Assembly (NCBI RefSeq): GCF_014356525.2
Contig: NC_052505.1
Span: forward strand, 15,440,635-15,504,634
Length of the DNA: 64,000 nucleotides
Direction of reading: 5' to 3'
Source: Nilaparvata lugens
Taxonomy: Eukaryota; Arthropoda; Insecta; Hemiptera; Delphacidae
The position numbers and the translations under genes are program-made. The notes under the pieces were generated by a model. The model was not told the DNA's origin. It saw only the letters and a program-made list of their open reading frames with translations, and ran no database searches. This document shows, piece by piece, positions 1 to 10,919 of this stretch (its first letter is position 1; every line of letters starts with the position of its first letter).

Positions 1-640
1 TAGAGTAGAGATTAAGTGTCAAGAAGCTAGCAAGTGAAGTGTCTGCCACGTCTCATATTTTTCGAGAAAGATTCACAGACAGGAAGGACAGTGTTGCAGG
101 GATGAAGCAAGTTGATGTTTGGTTTGGCCAGCAGCCTGTCTTTTCGTTAATTATAACTTTCCTGCAGCCAATTAAGTTGCCAATGCAAGGGCCAACAAAA
201 ACCCTTGCATAAAACAGTACTCTCGTTAACGTACCAGCAAGCTCGAGGAGAAAGGGACATGCTTGAAAAAAGTGAGCTTACAAAATAAACAAGAGTCAGG
301 AACGGCCCCACTGGACCTACTCTGCCGTTAACACTGCTCTTCCACTGATTATAATTTTTTTGTGGAACTTCATAAATGTTTGACGAAGTAATCCTGGGAC
401 TTTCCATAATTATCATATGAACATAAACTAACATTAATTCAATGTCATTGTTTTTTATATTTACACTTGAAAATGGATATTGGAGAGTTGAACCTAGCTG
501 TGTTTATAGTGAAAGGGTACTTGATATGCAGGGTGAGATTAATATTATTGAACACATTTCACAGGTGAATAAAAAAATAGCGAATTACAAGGATACTGAT
601 TTATTGAAAAGCCTATTTCAAATAGTTTTTTTATAACACA
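1..640. other. AT-rich flank, no recognised gene
   Basis: Short open frames exist on both strands (for example 147-434 minus and 442-636 plus), but none resembles a family I know and none has convincing splice sites. I see no repeat that recurs elsewhere in the window. Probably intron or intergenic DNA. Confidence 0.4.
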
Positions 641-1035
641 ATATCGGGGAACCGAGCTTCGCTCGTTATTTTTATTTATTGATAAACAGAACACAGTTCT
701 TTAAGATGATCGTGTTTACATTTTACAGCTGGCTATATGTCAGCTTATGAATTTCGGGGATGAGATATTTTGATTTTCCACAGACCGAGTGCGTCACACT
801 CACTTTTTTATTATCCACAGGCGAGTTTTCCCTGGGATGAGACCTATAGTGCAATCGAATTTTTATATCATAAACCTACTATGTTCCAAATTTCGTGAAA
901 ATCGTTAGAGCCGTTTTCGATATCCGTTGGACATAAATAACCATAGATGAATATAAATAACCAAATATGAAAAATAAATATAAATAACCAAATATAAAAA
1001 TATGTACAGAAATTGCTCGCTTAATATAATAGGAT
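641..1035 (+). mobile_element. Helitron-like non-autonomous repeat, family H, copy 1
   Basis: One end reads ATATCGGGGAACCGAGC followed by the small hairpin CGAGC-TTC-GCTCG. The other end reads TTGCTCGCTTAATATAATAG then GAT. The same termini recur at 13745-15120, 17632-18422, 42707-43383, 44125-44714 and 61594-62195. The interior has the shared phrase about an ATTTCGTGAAAATCG motif near 890. It has no coding capacity. I call it Helitron-like because one end begins TC after an A and the other has a hairpin, but a canonical CTRR end is not clear, so the class is uncertain. Confidence 0.6.
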
Positions 1036-1705
1036 GACAAGTTCGACAAATTTCTACGTGAGCACCTTTTGCTGCACCTAAGATATCTAGACGAAATTCA
1101 ATTTCACGTCATACATTGTCGATCTGGAGTGTTGTTCTGAACTACATCTTAAATTATTCGTTTATTTTATAAATATTACATAATTTCCTTGCATACAACT
1201 CATTCTCCACGGCCATACTCTAAACGGAAACGTCTTTGAACGGTAATAACCGATTTGCTTTCGTGAAACCACAGAACGCACATACCTCTCTCCTGACTCT
1301 CTGTCGCTCCACACCATTGAGTCGACTATTAATAATTTGTGTTACTATGAAGGTCATCACAAATTATAGAATGAGAAGCTACTCCAATGTTTTCCACTTG
1401 AATAGGCGCGCTAATACTATTTCTTATTTTTTTATTCACCTATGAAATGTGTTCAATAGTTTATGCTCACTCTGTATTATATTGTGTTTCAGTCCTTAGA
1501 TTTGTATGGTAGTATACTTGATGCTTCTGAACTTTCACAAACATTATTGCGATGAATTTCTCGAATTCCATTAGGTTCACTTTGTATCTATCTATTATTC
1601 GATCCATTATGTTTTGACCTTCTGTACCTTCCCACACATCTATATTTATTTATTTATTATATTCTAGATATTATTTATATTCTAGATGATATGATTCTCT
1701 TGTGG
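1036..1705. other. unassigned AT-rich DNA
   Basis: No recognisable gene or recurrent repeat. A small duplicated ATATTCTAGAT block lies near 1660-1690, next to the following MITE fragment. Confidence 0.4.
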
Positions 1706-1905
1706 TATAGTGAGGTCGACGTTATGATGGCAGTATCTGAACACACCAGCGTTCTAGATGATAAGTTGAAAGTTGGATGATAGGTTTAGTAAGTTCCACG
1801 TTATAATTGCAGTATTTGATCAACATTGGTGTTACTAACCTTGTCTATCATTTGACACAGCAGATAGCAATATCCTTTCTGACCTCCGCAACGTTGCCAG
1901 ATCTT
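1706..1905 (+). mobile_element. MITE family M1, 5' fragment
   Basis: It begins TATAGTGAGGTCGACGTTAT, a slightly diverged form of the M1 terminus, and repeats the terminus internally near 1798. The inner M1 phrases CTTGTCTATCATTTGACA and CAACGTTGCCAGATC are present. No right terminus is seen, so the copy is truncated after about 1905. Confidence 0.7.
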
Positions 1906-2856
1906 GAAGAATTTAAGATAGGCCTATAACCATCCTTGGTAGATCAAGAATCTATATGCAAAATTTCAAGTTTATCAGTCCAGTAGCTCAGACATGATGA
2001 TGTCGTGAATTTCCCATCCCGCACGTCGGGGTATAAAAAGAATCCAATTCTTTCCTTCATTATATTATTATAGATTATAGGTTATAGATTATTTTAACGA
2101 ACAAATGTACCTCATCGGACTGCGTAATCAAATATTCTTCGACTCTCTATTCCATTTCCATTTCAAATCCAATTACACTTGTATAGATTGTAAATATGGT
2201 AGTCTAGCCAGTCTAATAGAAGCAACTATTGGTCTTACCATTGGCTGCTTTACAACACAAACAAAGGAAGACAGAGATAGTCTCTGCTGGTGGTGCAGGA
2301 ACGTCAGGTAAGAGATGAATGCGGCTGAGCCAAGGAGTAGAAGAAGAAAGAGGAATGAGGAATTCTTGATTTCCCCCGAGCATGAATCAAGTAATGAATC
2401 CCTTGCAGTGATTTACTCGAGGTATTCGCTTTTTAGCGTCGCCTATACTATCTCCCACCCACTTCCTCCATCACACTGTCTTATTTCAATCTTGTCCAAC
2501 GCTGAGGCATCACGTTGTAATTCACTGTCAGATTCCCCAGAAAATTCTCCCCTGAGTCAAAACTTCAGACTATTTGCAACCGAGAGATTTTATCGGTCTC
2601 CTTCTCTGTCTTGGATACCTTCTATGATAGAGAAGGGAGATTTTCTACCTTGATTTAGCAAGGAAAAATAGAATAGTGGTTTTGAATCTCCAGTTTATTC
2701 CCTTGGAACAAATTTAATGAGCTAAGAACAAATTATTGAGCTTATAACTTGTTCTTTTAAACAAATCAACTTATTCCCATTTGGCAACATTAAGTTTATG
2801 AGGGCAATATATTGAAAAAATGGAGGATAATAGATTGGCGATTCAAGCGCTGCAAT
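1906..2856. other. unassigned DNA with a polypyrimidine/coding-like stretch
   Basis: Open frames at 2105-2311 and 2315-2653 are moderately long for this AT-rich sequence. A donor-like CAG/GTAAGAG sits at 2306-2314. The predicted peptides match no family I recognise and have no acceptor I can justify. Treat as non-coding unless transcript data say otherwise. Confidence 0.3.
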
Positions 2857-3075
2857 CTTAGACCAGTTATAGAATAGACACGCTGGGAAGTCTAGCCTCT
2901 GAAGCCAACATCTACTGCCATATCACCATATCGTGACGTCAGCATCGGATAGAAAACTTTTCTGCAGAGTTTGTTTACATTGTCTTCTATCTGATGCTGA
3001 CGTCACGATATGGTGATATGGCAGTAGATGTTGGCTTCAGAGGCTAGACTTCCCAGCGTGTCTATTCTATAATTC
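2857..3075. mobile_element. foldback MITE with ~90-bp arms
   Basis: The left arm (about 2867-2957) and right arm (about 2985-3075) are near-perfect reverse complements around a ~25-bp loop. The arms share GCCAACATCTACTGCCATAT and its complement. No coding capacity. This is a classic snap-back element. Confidence 0.85.
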
Positions 3076-3093
3076 TATAACTTTTCGTTTAGT

Positions 3094-3228
3094 CCAGGTG
3101 TTTGTTTACAGATTTTGTTTGTGCAGAGTTTGTTTACATTGTTTTCTATCCGATGCTGACTTCACGATATGGTGATATGGCAGTAGATATTGGCTTTCCA
3201 TCGTGTCTATTCTATAACTGGTCTAAGG
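3094..3228. mobile_element. partial copy of the adjacent foldback (one arm)
   Basis: It repeats the loop and right arm of the element at 2857-3075, including GATATGGTGATATGGCAGTA. It ends in CTATAACTGGTCTAAGG, the complement of the sequence that opens the first element at 2857. The pair may be one nested or tandem element spanning 2857-3228. Confidence 0.75.
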
Positions 3229-3604
3229 TTGAAATATTGGGGTGTATTTCGTTCAGTCCAGGTGTTCGGTTACTCCAGTTGCTCGATTAGTGTAGGTGTT
3301 CGATTACCCCAGGTCGGACTTTTCCGAATAAACCAGGATCTGGTCTAAACGCACATCTCGGCTGAACGAGACGGAATTCTTCGATTACTCCAGGTGTTCT
3401 ATTACACCAGGTGGTATAAACGAAACCTGGTCTAATCGAGACACAGGACCTAGTTTAATCGAACTACTGAGTTAATCGGAGCATTCCGTCTCGTTTAGCC
3501 CATGTCTCGATTAGACCAGGTCATGTGTCTCTATTAGACCAGGACTTGTGTCTCGATTAGACTACCTGGTGTAATCGAACGACTGGGCTTTTAGAAGTAT
3601 TCCG
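3229..3604. repeat. dense field of degenerate CGATTAGACCAGGT motifs
   Basis: About ten variants of TCGATTAGACCAGG and its complement (CCTGGTCTAATCGA) occur in both orientations within 370 bp. ATTCCGTCTCG-type words are repeated near 3369, 3484 and 3599. The spacing is irregular, so this is not a simple tandem array. Confidence 0.65.
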
Positions 3605-4128
3605 TCTCAAACGTTGAAAAAAACTTGAATTCAAGTAAACTTGACTTATATAAACCCTACTTTACCCTTGATTTCCTTACTTCAATATAACAACCTCTTT
3701 TTCCAATTCAAGTAATTGTTCTAAAGTGTACAGGTGTCAACTCAAACGTTGTAAAAAACTTGAATTCAAGTAAACTTGACTAATATAGACCCTACTTCAG
3801 CCTTACTTCAATATAACAACACCTTTTCCTGAGCCAAGCTATTGTTCTAAAGTGTAAAGGTGTCAACTCAAACGTTGAAAAAACTTCAATTCAATAAAAC
3901 TACACTTATATAAACCCTACTCTAGCCTTGATTTTCTTACTTGAATATAACAATCTCTTTTTCTAATTCAAGTTATTGTTCCAATGTATACAGGTGTCAA
4001 TTCAAACGTTGAAAAAAACTTGAATTCAAGTGAACTTGACTTATATAAACCCTACTTTAGCCTTGATTTCCTTACTTTAATATAAAAACCTCTTTTTCTA
4101 ATTCAAGTTATTGTTTTAATGTTTATAG
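3605..4128 (+). repeat. four-copy tandem repeat (~130 bp) containing the 3' splice-site region
   Basis: Units start near 3606, 3741, 3871 and 4001, each with CTCAAACGTTG then an AACTTGAATTCAAG-like block, and end in a pyrimidine tract, TTCAAGTTATTGTT and an AG. The AG dinucleotides fall at 3732-3733, 3858-3859, 3992-3993 and 4127-4128, all followed by GTG. The fourth AG is the acceptor of the PDZ exon. The intron's acceptor region has thus been amplified, leaving three acceptor-like sites upstream. Confidence 0.85.
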
Positions 4129-4223
4129 GTGAATGGAGTTGTTCTGCATGGAAGGTGTCACCTGAACGCATCAGCCATCATAAAGGGACTTCCCGGTCCT
4201 GTCTTTAAAGTCATCGTTCTAAG
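4129..4223 (+). CDS. internal exon encoding the C-terminal half of a PDZ domain
   Basis: This 95-bp exon lies between the acceptor TTTATAG (ending 4128) and the donor AAG/GTAAGAA (GT at 4224). Frame 1 is open and gives 31 residues plus two bases. It starts VNGVVLHGRCHLNASAIIKG and then runs LPGPVFKVIVL. The VNG turn, the helix-2 segment (CHLNASAIIK in place of the usual S/THxxAxxxIK) and the last strand VFKVIVL are the normal second half of a PDZ fold. PDZ domains bind C-terminal peptides of membrane proteins. The NASAIIK wording recalls the multi-PDZ scaffolds MPDZ, Patj and InaD-like, which organise polarity or signalling complexes under the plasma membrane, but that specific identity is inference. 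The first half (the carboxylate-binding GLGF-type loop) must be in an upstream exon not found here. No stop codon or start codon is expected. The tandemly repeated acceptor region just upstream is odd and is described separately. Confidence 0.8.
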
Positions 4224-4749
4224 GTAAGAAACTGAAACATCCATCTTATTATTTCAACAAGGTTGTAGCGTTGCAACGTTAGTAGACTGTCTACTTACTT
4301 TGGTAGCGTTGTACCAATTGATATGTCATGTACCCCGAGATGTCCAAGGAATCTAATATACTATACTACCAAGCATTGTTTGATTATGTGGTGATTTTTG
4401 ACGGAATTAAACTAATATAAACTGGTATCATTCCAAAAACGCCACGTCAACAAATGAAATAGTCATTCTATTCTATTCCAAGCCGCGATTACTCTCACAT
4501 CCTGAAGAAGAAGAAATTAACATCCAGTCATTAAGACAAAACAGCATAGAAAAAATTGTGATTCTAGCCCTTGTGACATCACATTTCACAAGCGGGCTGG
4601 CATAGCTCAAATTGATAGTAGCGAGCAGCAATATCGATAAGATAAGATGCCAGCCTGCTATTACTTCGGTTCATACAGCTTTAATTAAAATAAAAATTCA
4701 TTTCAGTACCTTATTATAGCTGTCAATGTATGTCAAGTTATATTTTTAA
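4224..4749. other. intron after the PDZ exon
   Basis: AT-rich sequence following the donor. I see no second exon and no repeat shared with other parts of the window. Confidence 0.45.
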
Positions 4750-5134
4750 TAATTATTGTATACTCTCTCTTTCGGAAAGGTGTTCTTCAAATTATCTCTA
4801 CCTCCATGTTCATTATCTATTCCTCTTACATTGAGAGTTCTCTCTTTTACAATTGAGGGTGCTTACCCCCACCTCCATAACTTTGGGGAAATATCGGCGT
4901 TATCTGCTAGAGTAACGGGACTCTCTCCCGGCAACTGAGAAGGAACTCCGCCTGTGTTCTTGTCACTCTTCTCCTAGACTTCTCGGAACTCGCAATCGTA
5001 AAGGTGTGCGGAGAATCGAAGTGATTTAAACGGTTTAGTGAATACGCGTGTGAAAGAAGGCTGGCGGACGGAAGACTACCTAATGCTCTACCGGAGGATT
5101 GCTGTCCGGGGACGAATGCTTAAAATAAAACCGG
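4750..5134 (+). other. GC-richer island, candidate untranslated exon
   Basis: The stretch is richer in G+C than its flanks and ends at AAAACCG/GTGAGTCC, a good donor-like site (GT at about 5132). No long open frame fits it. A TCTCTC pyrimidine run and initiator-like sequence occur upstream. It could be an alternative first exon or only a chance island. Confidence 0.25.
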
Positions 5135-5928
5135 TGAGTCCGTTCCTTATTGAAAATTAGTTAAAAAGGTCCCTTAGGTCAATCCAAAATTCTCACACCC
5201 TATAGATAGCAGTATTGAGGCTTGAATCCTTTTCAGTTCAGTCTCACAGATTTCGAAAACTCTAAATTCATATAATCTTATATTATATAGAAAATAACTG
5301 ATTTGATTGCTTCCATGGTTTTCATTCTAACTTGGACTACCAATAACGTGAACGCAGTGAACCATAAAGTTTAACTAATTCAATCATCTAGGAATTGTCT
5401 GCTGTTTTGCAGAATATCATAAGATTTGAAAAAAACTTGAAGATTAGGCTATTTAAAATCATTTTAATTATAGAATAAACATCTATTTGAATTATGGATG
5501 TTTCTATGTTTACAAAACTAGCTTACCCGGCGAACTTCGTACCGCCAAAAAAGTCAATGTATCTCATGTCACACCTGACTTTATTTGGTGAATCATAAAA
5601 TTTATCTGACATATTTTCATTTACATCTCAATATGAGCTAAAACTACCGTTTTAATACCAGTAAACAATTTTATCACAGAGTGACGTGTTTATTACAGCT
5701 GGTAAGTTTAGATGCTAAATCATATTATCACAATTGTCGGCCGACAATTTCGAAAAAAAGGTCTGTAAAATGCATTGATATATGATTATTATTAGCCCCC
5801 CTATTAAAATTTCTGGTCAGAAACCATCTCCAATATTCACACAACATATTCTCAAAATTTCATACCGTTCTGTCAAGTAGTTTTCGAGTCCATAGGGAAC
5901 AAACAAACTAACACATAAACAGACATTC
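5135..5928. other. unassigned AT-rich DNA
   Basis: No gene seen. Part of 5520-5900 has the style of a diffuse old repeat (phrases such as GTTTTCGAGTCCATAGGG), but no second copy is visible in the window. Confidence 0.35.

Positions 5929-5982
<54 letters not shown>
5929..5982. repeat. (AT)n microsatellite
   Basis: About 54 bp of nearly pure AT dinucleotide with a single TGT interruption near 5948. Confidence 0.95.
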
Positions 5983-5988
<6 letters not shown>

Positions 5989-6339
5989 TAAACAGAAGAA
6001 AATGTTGTTTTACAAAATCAGTCAGTTGAATCAAAATTTGTATATTGTGGACAGAATATGGAGATTTATGTGCTGTAATAGTGACAACCAGATCCTTACA
6101 TACAAGCTAGGTATTGAATAGAAAGCACTTTACTGAACGGTAAAGAATATTGACTTTATTTCATTAGGCTTTACATTTATTTCATGTACTTGTTACAATT
6201 TTCATTCATGAAACACCTGTAATAGAAGGAGTAAGTTTAATCAGTTTATTCATTCATTTGAAAATATACATATTTGGAAGCATCAGGAACTCAATCCTAT
6301 TATTACCCTCATAAAGCACACTCCAACAGTTAACCTTAA

Positions 6340-6535
6340 CTGATAGATATTGAATCCTCTAAAATGGAGAGAATTAACCTCTCGAAATGTTTTCAATAAT
6401 ATTTATAAACTGGCAAATATATCTCTCAACCTTACCTGATAGCTATTGAATACATCCCTCTAAAATGGAGAGAATTTACCTCTCGAAATGTTTTCAATAA
6501 TATTTATAAACTGGAAAATATCTCTCTCAACGTTC
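6340..6535. repeat. two-copy tandem duplication (~113 bp)
   Basis: CTCTAAAATGGAGAGAATT and CTCTCGAAATGTTTTCAATA occur at 6356 and again at about 6470, each followed by a TATTTATAAACTGG block. The two copies differ at only a few bases. Confidence 0.85.
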
Positions 6536-7535
6536 TAATCTTCAAAAATATCCGTCTAAAGCATTATGTTGGAGGAGATCAATCCATAAGCCAGTCTCGA
6601 TTACTCTTCATTGTAATTTTGAAGTGTGCAGGAGTAATTGGATCCTTCACTTCGTTTATCGAAAAATCTGTATGCTCTCCCATAGAAATTGGGCTAATTA
6701 GATGCGCGCGCCTTTCAACTCTCTCTCAAAACTCAATAAAATTCTCCAGAGTTATATTCTCTGGAAAGGAAGCCCTGGAACTGAATTTCTGGGAAACTCG
6801 TTCAGCTTACATATCCAAAGTTCTCTCGCATTGTTCTAATAAAGCATTATTATTTTTCTCTTTACTCTTCGTGCTGAAGTAATTCTTTATTTTAGGAATA
6901 TCATGTATGTCGAATGTAATCTACTATCAGTCGGAGTGAAGGATTTGGAGGCAACTCTAATTAATAATCTTTGAAGCAATTTATATTACATACTAGCAGG
7001 TAACCTGTGCTCCGCAAGGGTCTAATTAAAAACTTGACAAACTGAAAACTCGACCTACTGAAATCTTGAAGAATTTGAAATAGGCCTATAACCAACCTCG
7101 GTAAATTAAGAATCTATCTATATATGCGAAATTACAAGTTAATCAGTTCTGTAGTTCAGACGTGATAATGTGTCATTCGTAATTTTCTCATCTGTACGTG
7201 TTTTAACGTATTATTTGATAACGATATAGAGAGGTGCTATACATTACATGCAAAAAATATAATAAAAAAACTTACATAATCACGAGATATTTGGCAGCTG
7301 GGCTACCATTCTCAATCTTGAAGAAGTCTCAATGAATAAATATTAATTATTAGCATTTATGTATGGAACTTTGAGCTAGTTCACCCTTTGCTTGTTGAGG
7401 TTAATGCATCAATTGATTTCAATGGAACAAAATACAATCGCTGTGATTCGAATATATTGTAAAAATAGATTAGAAATATTAATTATTTCATTAATATGTG
7501 AGTATTTCCTATTTAGTGATAATAATGTGAAATAT
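6536..7535. other. unassigned AT-rich DNA
   Basis: Open frame 6619-6882 gives a peptide I cannot place. The phrase GAATTTGAAATAGGCCTATA near 7070 recalls 1910-1925, so a faint interspersed repeat is shared with that stretch. Confidence 0.35.
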
Positions 7536-7640
7536 TTAACACACTTTTTTATGTATTTGAACACGACATGCAGTCTCTTCTAAAGTCACACTTTTAAAGT
7601 GACTGCATATCGTGTTCAAATACATAAAAAAGTGTGTTAA
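7536..7640. repeat. short foldback (arms ~45 bp)
   Basis: TTAACACACTTTTTTATGTA and its downstream bases are mirrored by a stretch ending AAAAAAGTGTGTTAA. The arms also share GTATTTGAACACGA. The loop holds CTCTTCTAAAGTCACAC. Confidence 0.85.
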
Positions 7641-7930
7641 TACAAAGCAGCTCGGAATGGATCATGAAACCATCACCGTGAAATATTTCTTCTATGTTTG
7701 GTTTTGAAGCATCTAAATTTAAAAATTCAATTTGTGAAAATAATTAATTACTGAAAAATTTGTAAAGTGAACAACTACAAGACTTAACCTATTTCGGACT
7801 TTGTGTAACCTTATCTAAATTTGTGAGAGAAATAGCACGAGGTTACCTTATCTTTTCTCTCCCTATCATTTCGATGATGTACTTATTGTATGAATCAATA
7901 AAGAGTCATGAGAATGTTCATTCAACATGA
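7641..7930 (-). repeat. interspersed repeat, inverted partner of 10920-11170
   Basis: Contains ACTTAACCTATTTCGGACT, TCTCTCCCTATCATTTCGA and TTTGAAGCATCTAAATT. Their complements occur in the opposite order at 10920-11170. A third fragment lies at 51738-51870. Coding capacity is nil. Confidence 0.75.
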
Positions 7931-8655
7931 GATAACACACATGTAAAGTTGCCAGCAGTTTCTAACAATAGTTTTGTTGAATACTAGTTTCGGTTAATTC
8001 ATGATGTGGATAGTAAGAGATAAAATTGATTCGTAGTCGATGCATCAATGGCTCGTTAATGCCTGCCAAGCTCAATCAAGAAGTATTCACACTCGTGAAT
8101 CACCTGCTTTTCATCTTCTTTTCTGAACCATGCGTTGTTGAGATGCTGATGCTGATTGTCGTGGGTTCATTTGGCTCTTCTTACGTCATCAACTCATTTG
8201 GTTGAGTGAATTGTTCCTTGGATCCTTATTGAGAATTACTTTTTGCTTCTAGAAAGATTATCCTACAATCAACGATCATCCAATTGTAGTCTTTCTACGC
8301 TAATTAGGTAGTTAAGATAAATTTCAAAATATACAAAATTTTAAAATATAACATAAATTTCAATGCTAATGAAGATATATTTTGATATCTTCTGATTACC
8401 AAAACATAATAGATTATTGAACCCAATAATCTAAGATATCTTTTGATTATCAAAAGATAATAGAACAATAATAGAACCCAATAGTCAAATATATTTTTGA
8501 TTATCCTTCATTCAATGCTCATTCAATTGTAGTCTTTCTAAGCTGATTGGGTGATAAAGATATATTTCAATGCTAATGAAGATATCTTTTGATGCTAATG
8601 AAGAAGTAGATACATCTTCGAATCACTCGCTATGATCGTGCCCAATTATTCTTCC
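7931..8655. other. unassigned DNA with a partial duplication
   Basis: CAATTGTAGTCTTTCTA occurs at about 8281 and 8524. GATATCTTTTGAT-type words recur between 8380 and 8600, suggesting an imperfect tandem duplication. No gene seen. Confidence 0.4.
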
Positions 8656-8660
8656 AATAA

Positions 8661-8770
8661 AAAGTAAATTCGTACGGCTATTGTTGGTGGTAAGTCCCTT
8701 GCGAGTATGTTTCACCTCGCCTGTAAATATTATTTAAGCCGTCAATGCGCCTTACGACTGTCATACTTGA
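8661..8770 (-). mobile_element. 3' fragment of the tRNA-derived SINE
   Basis: On the minus strand it reads like the 3' half of the element at 38932-39186, sharing words such as GACTGTCATACTTGAGC read as its complement and AAAGTAAATTCGTACGGCT. The tRNA-like head is absent. Confidence 0.75.
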
Positions 8771-8888
8771 GCAGGGACCGAGAATTAAGTTCTAGTAAAA
8801 CGTGGAGATTCAATTCGCCATGAATACTGAATTTATTTAGTTCTAGAATATTCCAACATTGCGAATCAATGGCAAAAAGGTATTCATT

Positions 8889-9230
8889 TATTGAAGATTC
8901 ATTTATTTCTACCATATCCTAACATTATTCCTATCAATGAATGAAAATTGAAGATTTATTTATTTCTACCATATCCTAACATCATTCCTATCAATGAATG
9001 AAAATTGAAGATTTATTTATTTCTACCATATCCTTACATTATTCCTATCAATGAATGAAAATTGAATATTTATTTATTTCCAGCATATCCTAACATCACT
9101 CCTATCAATGAATGAAAATTGAAGATTTTTTTATTTCTACCATATCCTAACATTATTCCTATCAATGAATGAAAATTGAAGATTTTTTTATTTCTAGCAT
9201 ATGCTAACATCATTCCTATCAATGAATGAG
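8889..9230 (+). repeat. 57-bp minisatellite, six copies
   Basis: Six head-to-tail units carry TTTATTTCTACCATATCC then CCTATCAATGAATGAAA. Units differ by one to four substitutions, so the array is fairly recent or homogenised. Confidence 0.95.
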
Positions 9231-9720
9231 AAGAAGCAAAAAAAGGTTAATTGTGGCTCCGCTTACAATTGAATTGAACATGAAAATGGAACATGGAATA
9301 ATATATTAAATGAAAAGTCACCCAGAGTAACCTGTCACATATGATGTTGTGACATATCCGTAAGTGGATTGTTGGTTACCTCTATTACAATAACGGTTTT
9401 CAATTGGTGCACAATTATTTGAGCCACCGTCTAAAAGGGCTCAAAAATAATTAACATCGGAACAGGACCTGGACGTGAGTCAGAGGCGGTCGCTACATTA
9501 CATTGCAAATCCAATGTAAGCTGGTGTTGGGATCAACTCGTCTCCAGTAGTACATACGTTAATTCACTCACAATTCCTGCACCTCATGAACACACTACAT
9601 TATCACTTCTGGACTACTGTGTTGTCACTTCTGGACCACTCTGGACTGTCCACACTTCTGGACTACTGATGTGTAGTGGTCAGTGAATTTGAGTATTTTG
9701 GAGAACGGCTTATAAATTGA
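9231..9720. other. unassigned DNA
   Basis: A short internal duplication of CACTTCTGGACTACT words lies at 9604-9670. No gene recognised. Confidence 0.35.
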
Positions 9721-9721
9721 T

Positions 9722-10345
9722 AAAAAAAATATAAAAACTTGTAGTACCCTTTTATTAAACCATAATAATTAAAATAGTAATGAAAAAAATAACAAATCGA
9801 AATAGTAATAAATCTAACTAAATGGTAATAATAAAACATAAAAACTAATAGTAATAATCAAAACAGAAAAAATCACACAAAATAAAACATAAATAATAGT
9901 AATAAAAATTGCTGTATCGGGAGAAATCTTTCAATAGGTTTCTTTTGTTATTCATGTTTGGTAATATGTCAATTATAAGTAATTTTTAGTAATATTGTAT
10001 TTTTTTGTTTTGTTCTTAGAATAGTATAATTATAATTTCTTTTTAGTTTTATGAAACAGCACAACTCGCATCCGCGCTCAGATTCTTTCTTTGCGGATGC
10101 TAATCTTTCCATAAAATGTAATTTATATTTATGTTTGTGAACTGTTTTTGAATGGAAATAAATTTGATTTGATTTGATTTGATTAAAACATTTTAAAAAC
10201 TTTAAAATATTTTAACGACTTGTTTCGACCATTGACCATTTTCAAGTTAAAATGTAAAATGTTTTAATAAAAGGGTACTACAAGTTTTTATATTGTTTTT
10301 ATTAATTTGAATAAAGTAGCCCATATAAGTGAAGTGATTTTATTA
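9722..10345. mobile_element. foldback-bounded repeat enclosing a LINE-like (TTTGA)n tail
   Basis: AAAAACTTGTAGTACCCTTT at 9733 is mirrored by AAAGGGTACTACAAGTTTTT at about 10272. Between them, AATAAATTTGATTTGATTTG (about 10155-10190) looks like the 3' end of a non-LTR element with a TTTGA repeat tail. A related terminus with AGTAGCCCATATAAGTG lies at 10313 and its complement at 16577-16632. Confidence 0.6.
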
Positions 10346-10575
10346 AACGGCTTATATACTCTATATTGTCAGAACTTAAAATAGCCTACAGTACCACTGA
10401 AGTTCTCATTTCACTCAATCTGTTGAGAGTGAATTTCTATTAAAAAAACATACTTTCCCAAAGAAAATAAAAGTATTCAACTTTATCTAATGAAACTCTA
10501 CAAGGAAGAGGAATATTATTCTTCCAATCAAATATAAACAATTGATAACTGTATCTTTATTGAAATTGAATACAC

Positions 10576-10791
10576 TATAGTGTGGTTCACATTATAATGG
10601 CAGTGGATAAAGATAGGAGAATGGCGATGTCGATTCTCTGCATTAATAAATTATATTTCTACACCGTCAAAAACATAATTGTCATCGTTGTGGACCTAGA
10701 AAAGGATAGTACCACCGGCTTTGTCGAATGATAGACAAGGATAGCAAAAGCAAAGTTGAACACATACTGTTATAACGTGGACCTCACTATA
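10576..10791 (-). mobile_element. MITE family M1, compact full-length copy (~216 bp)
   Basis: It starts TATAGTGTGGTTCACATTAT and ends CGTGGACCTCACTATA, the inverted M1 terminus. The interior carries GATAGACAAGGATAGCAA. It is nearly the same size as the compact copy at 53986-54204, in opposite orientation. Confidence 0.85.
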
Positions 10792-10919
10792 GAAATATTC
10801 CGTTCACATTCCTATGTGGGGTTCAAAGTTGATTTGGTTCTTAGGTCAACTACATCTCAAAATTCTGTGCTTCGTGTAGTTTTTCATCTATCATTCAGCA
10901 TTCGTGTATTATATTTTCA

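Noticed and set aside
8889..9230. CRISPR-like regular array
   Set aside because: The 57-bp units are contiguous with no unique spacers, and the genome is eukaryotic.
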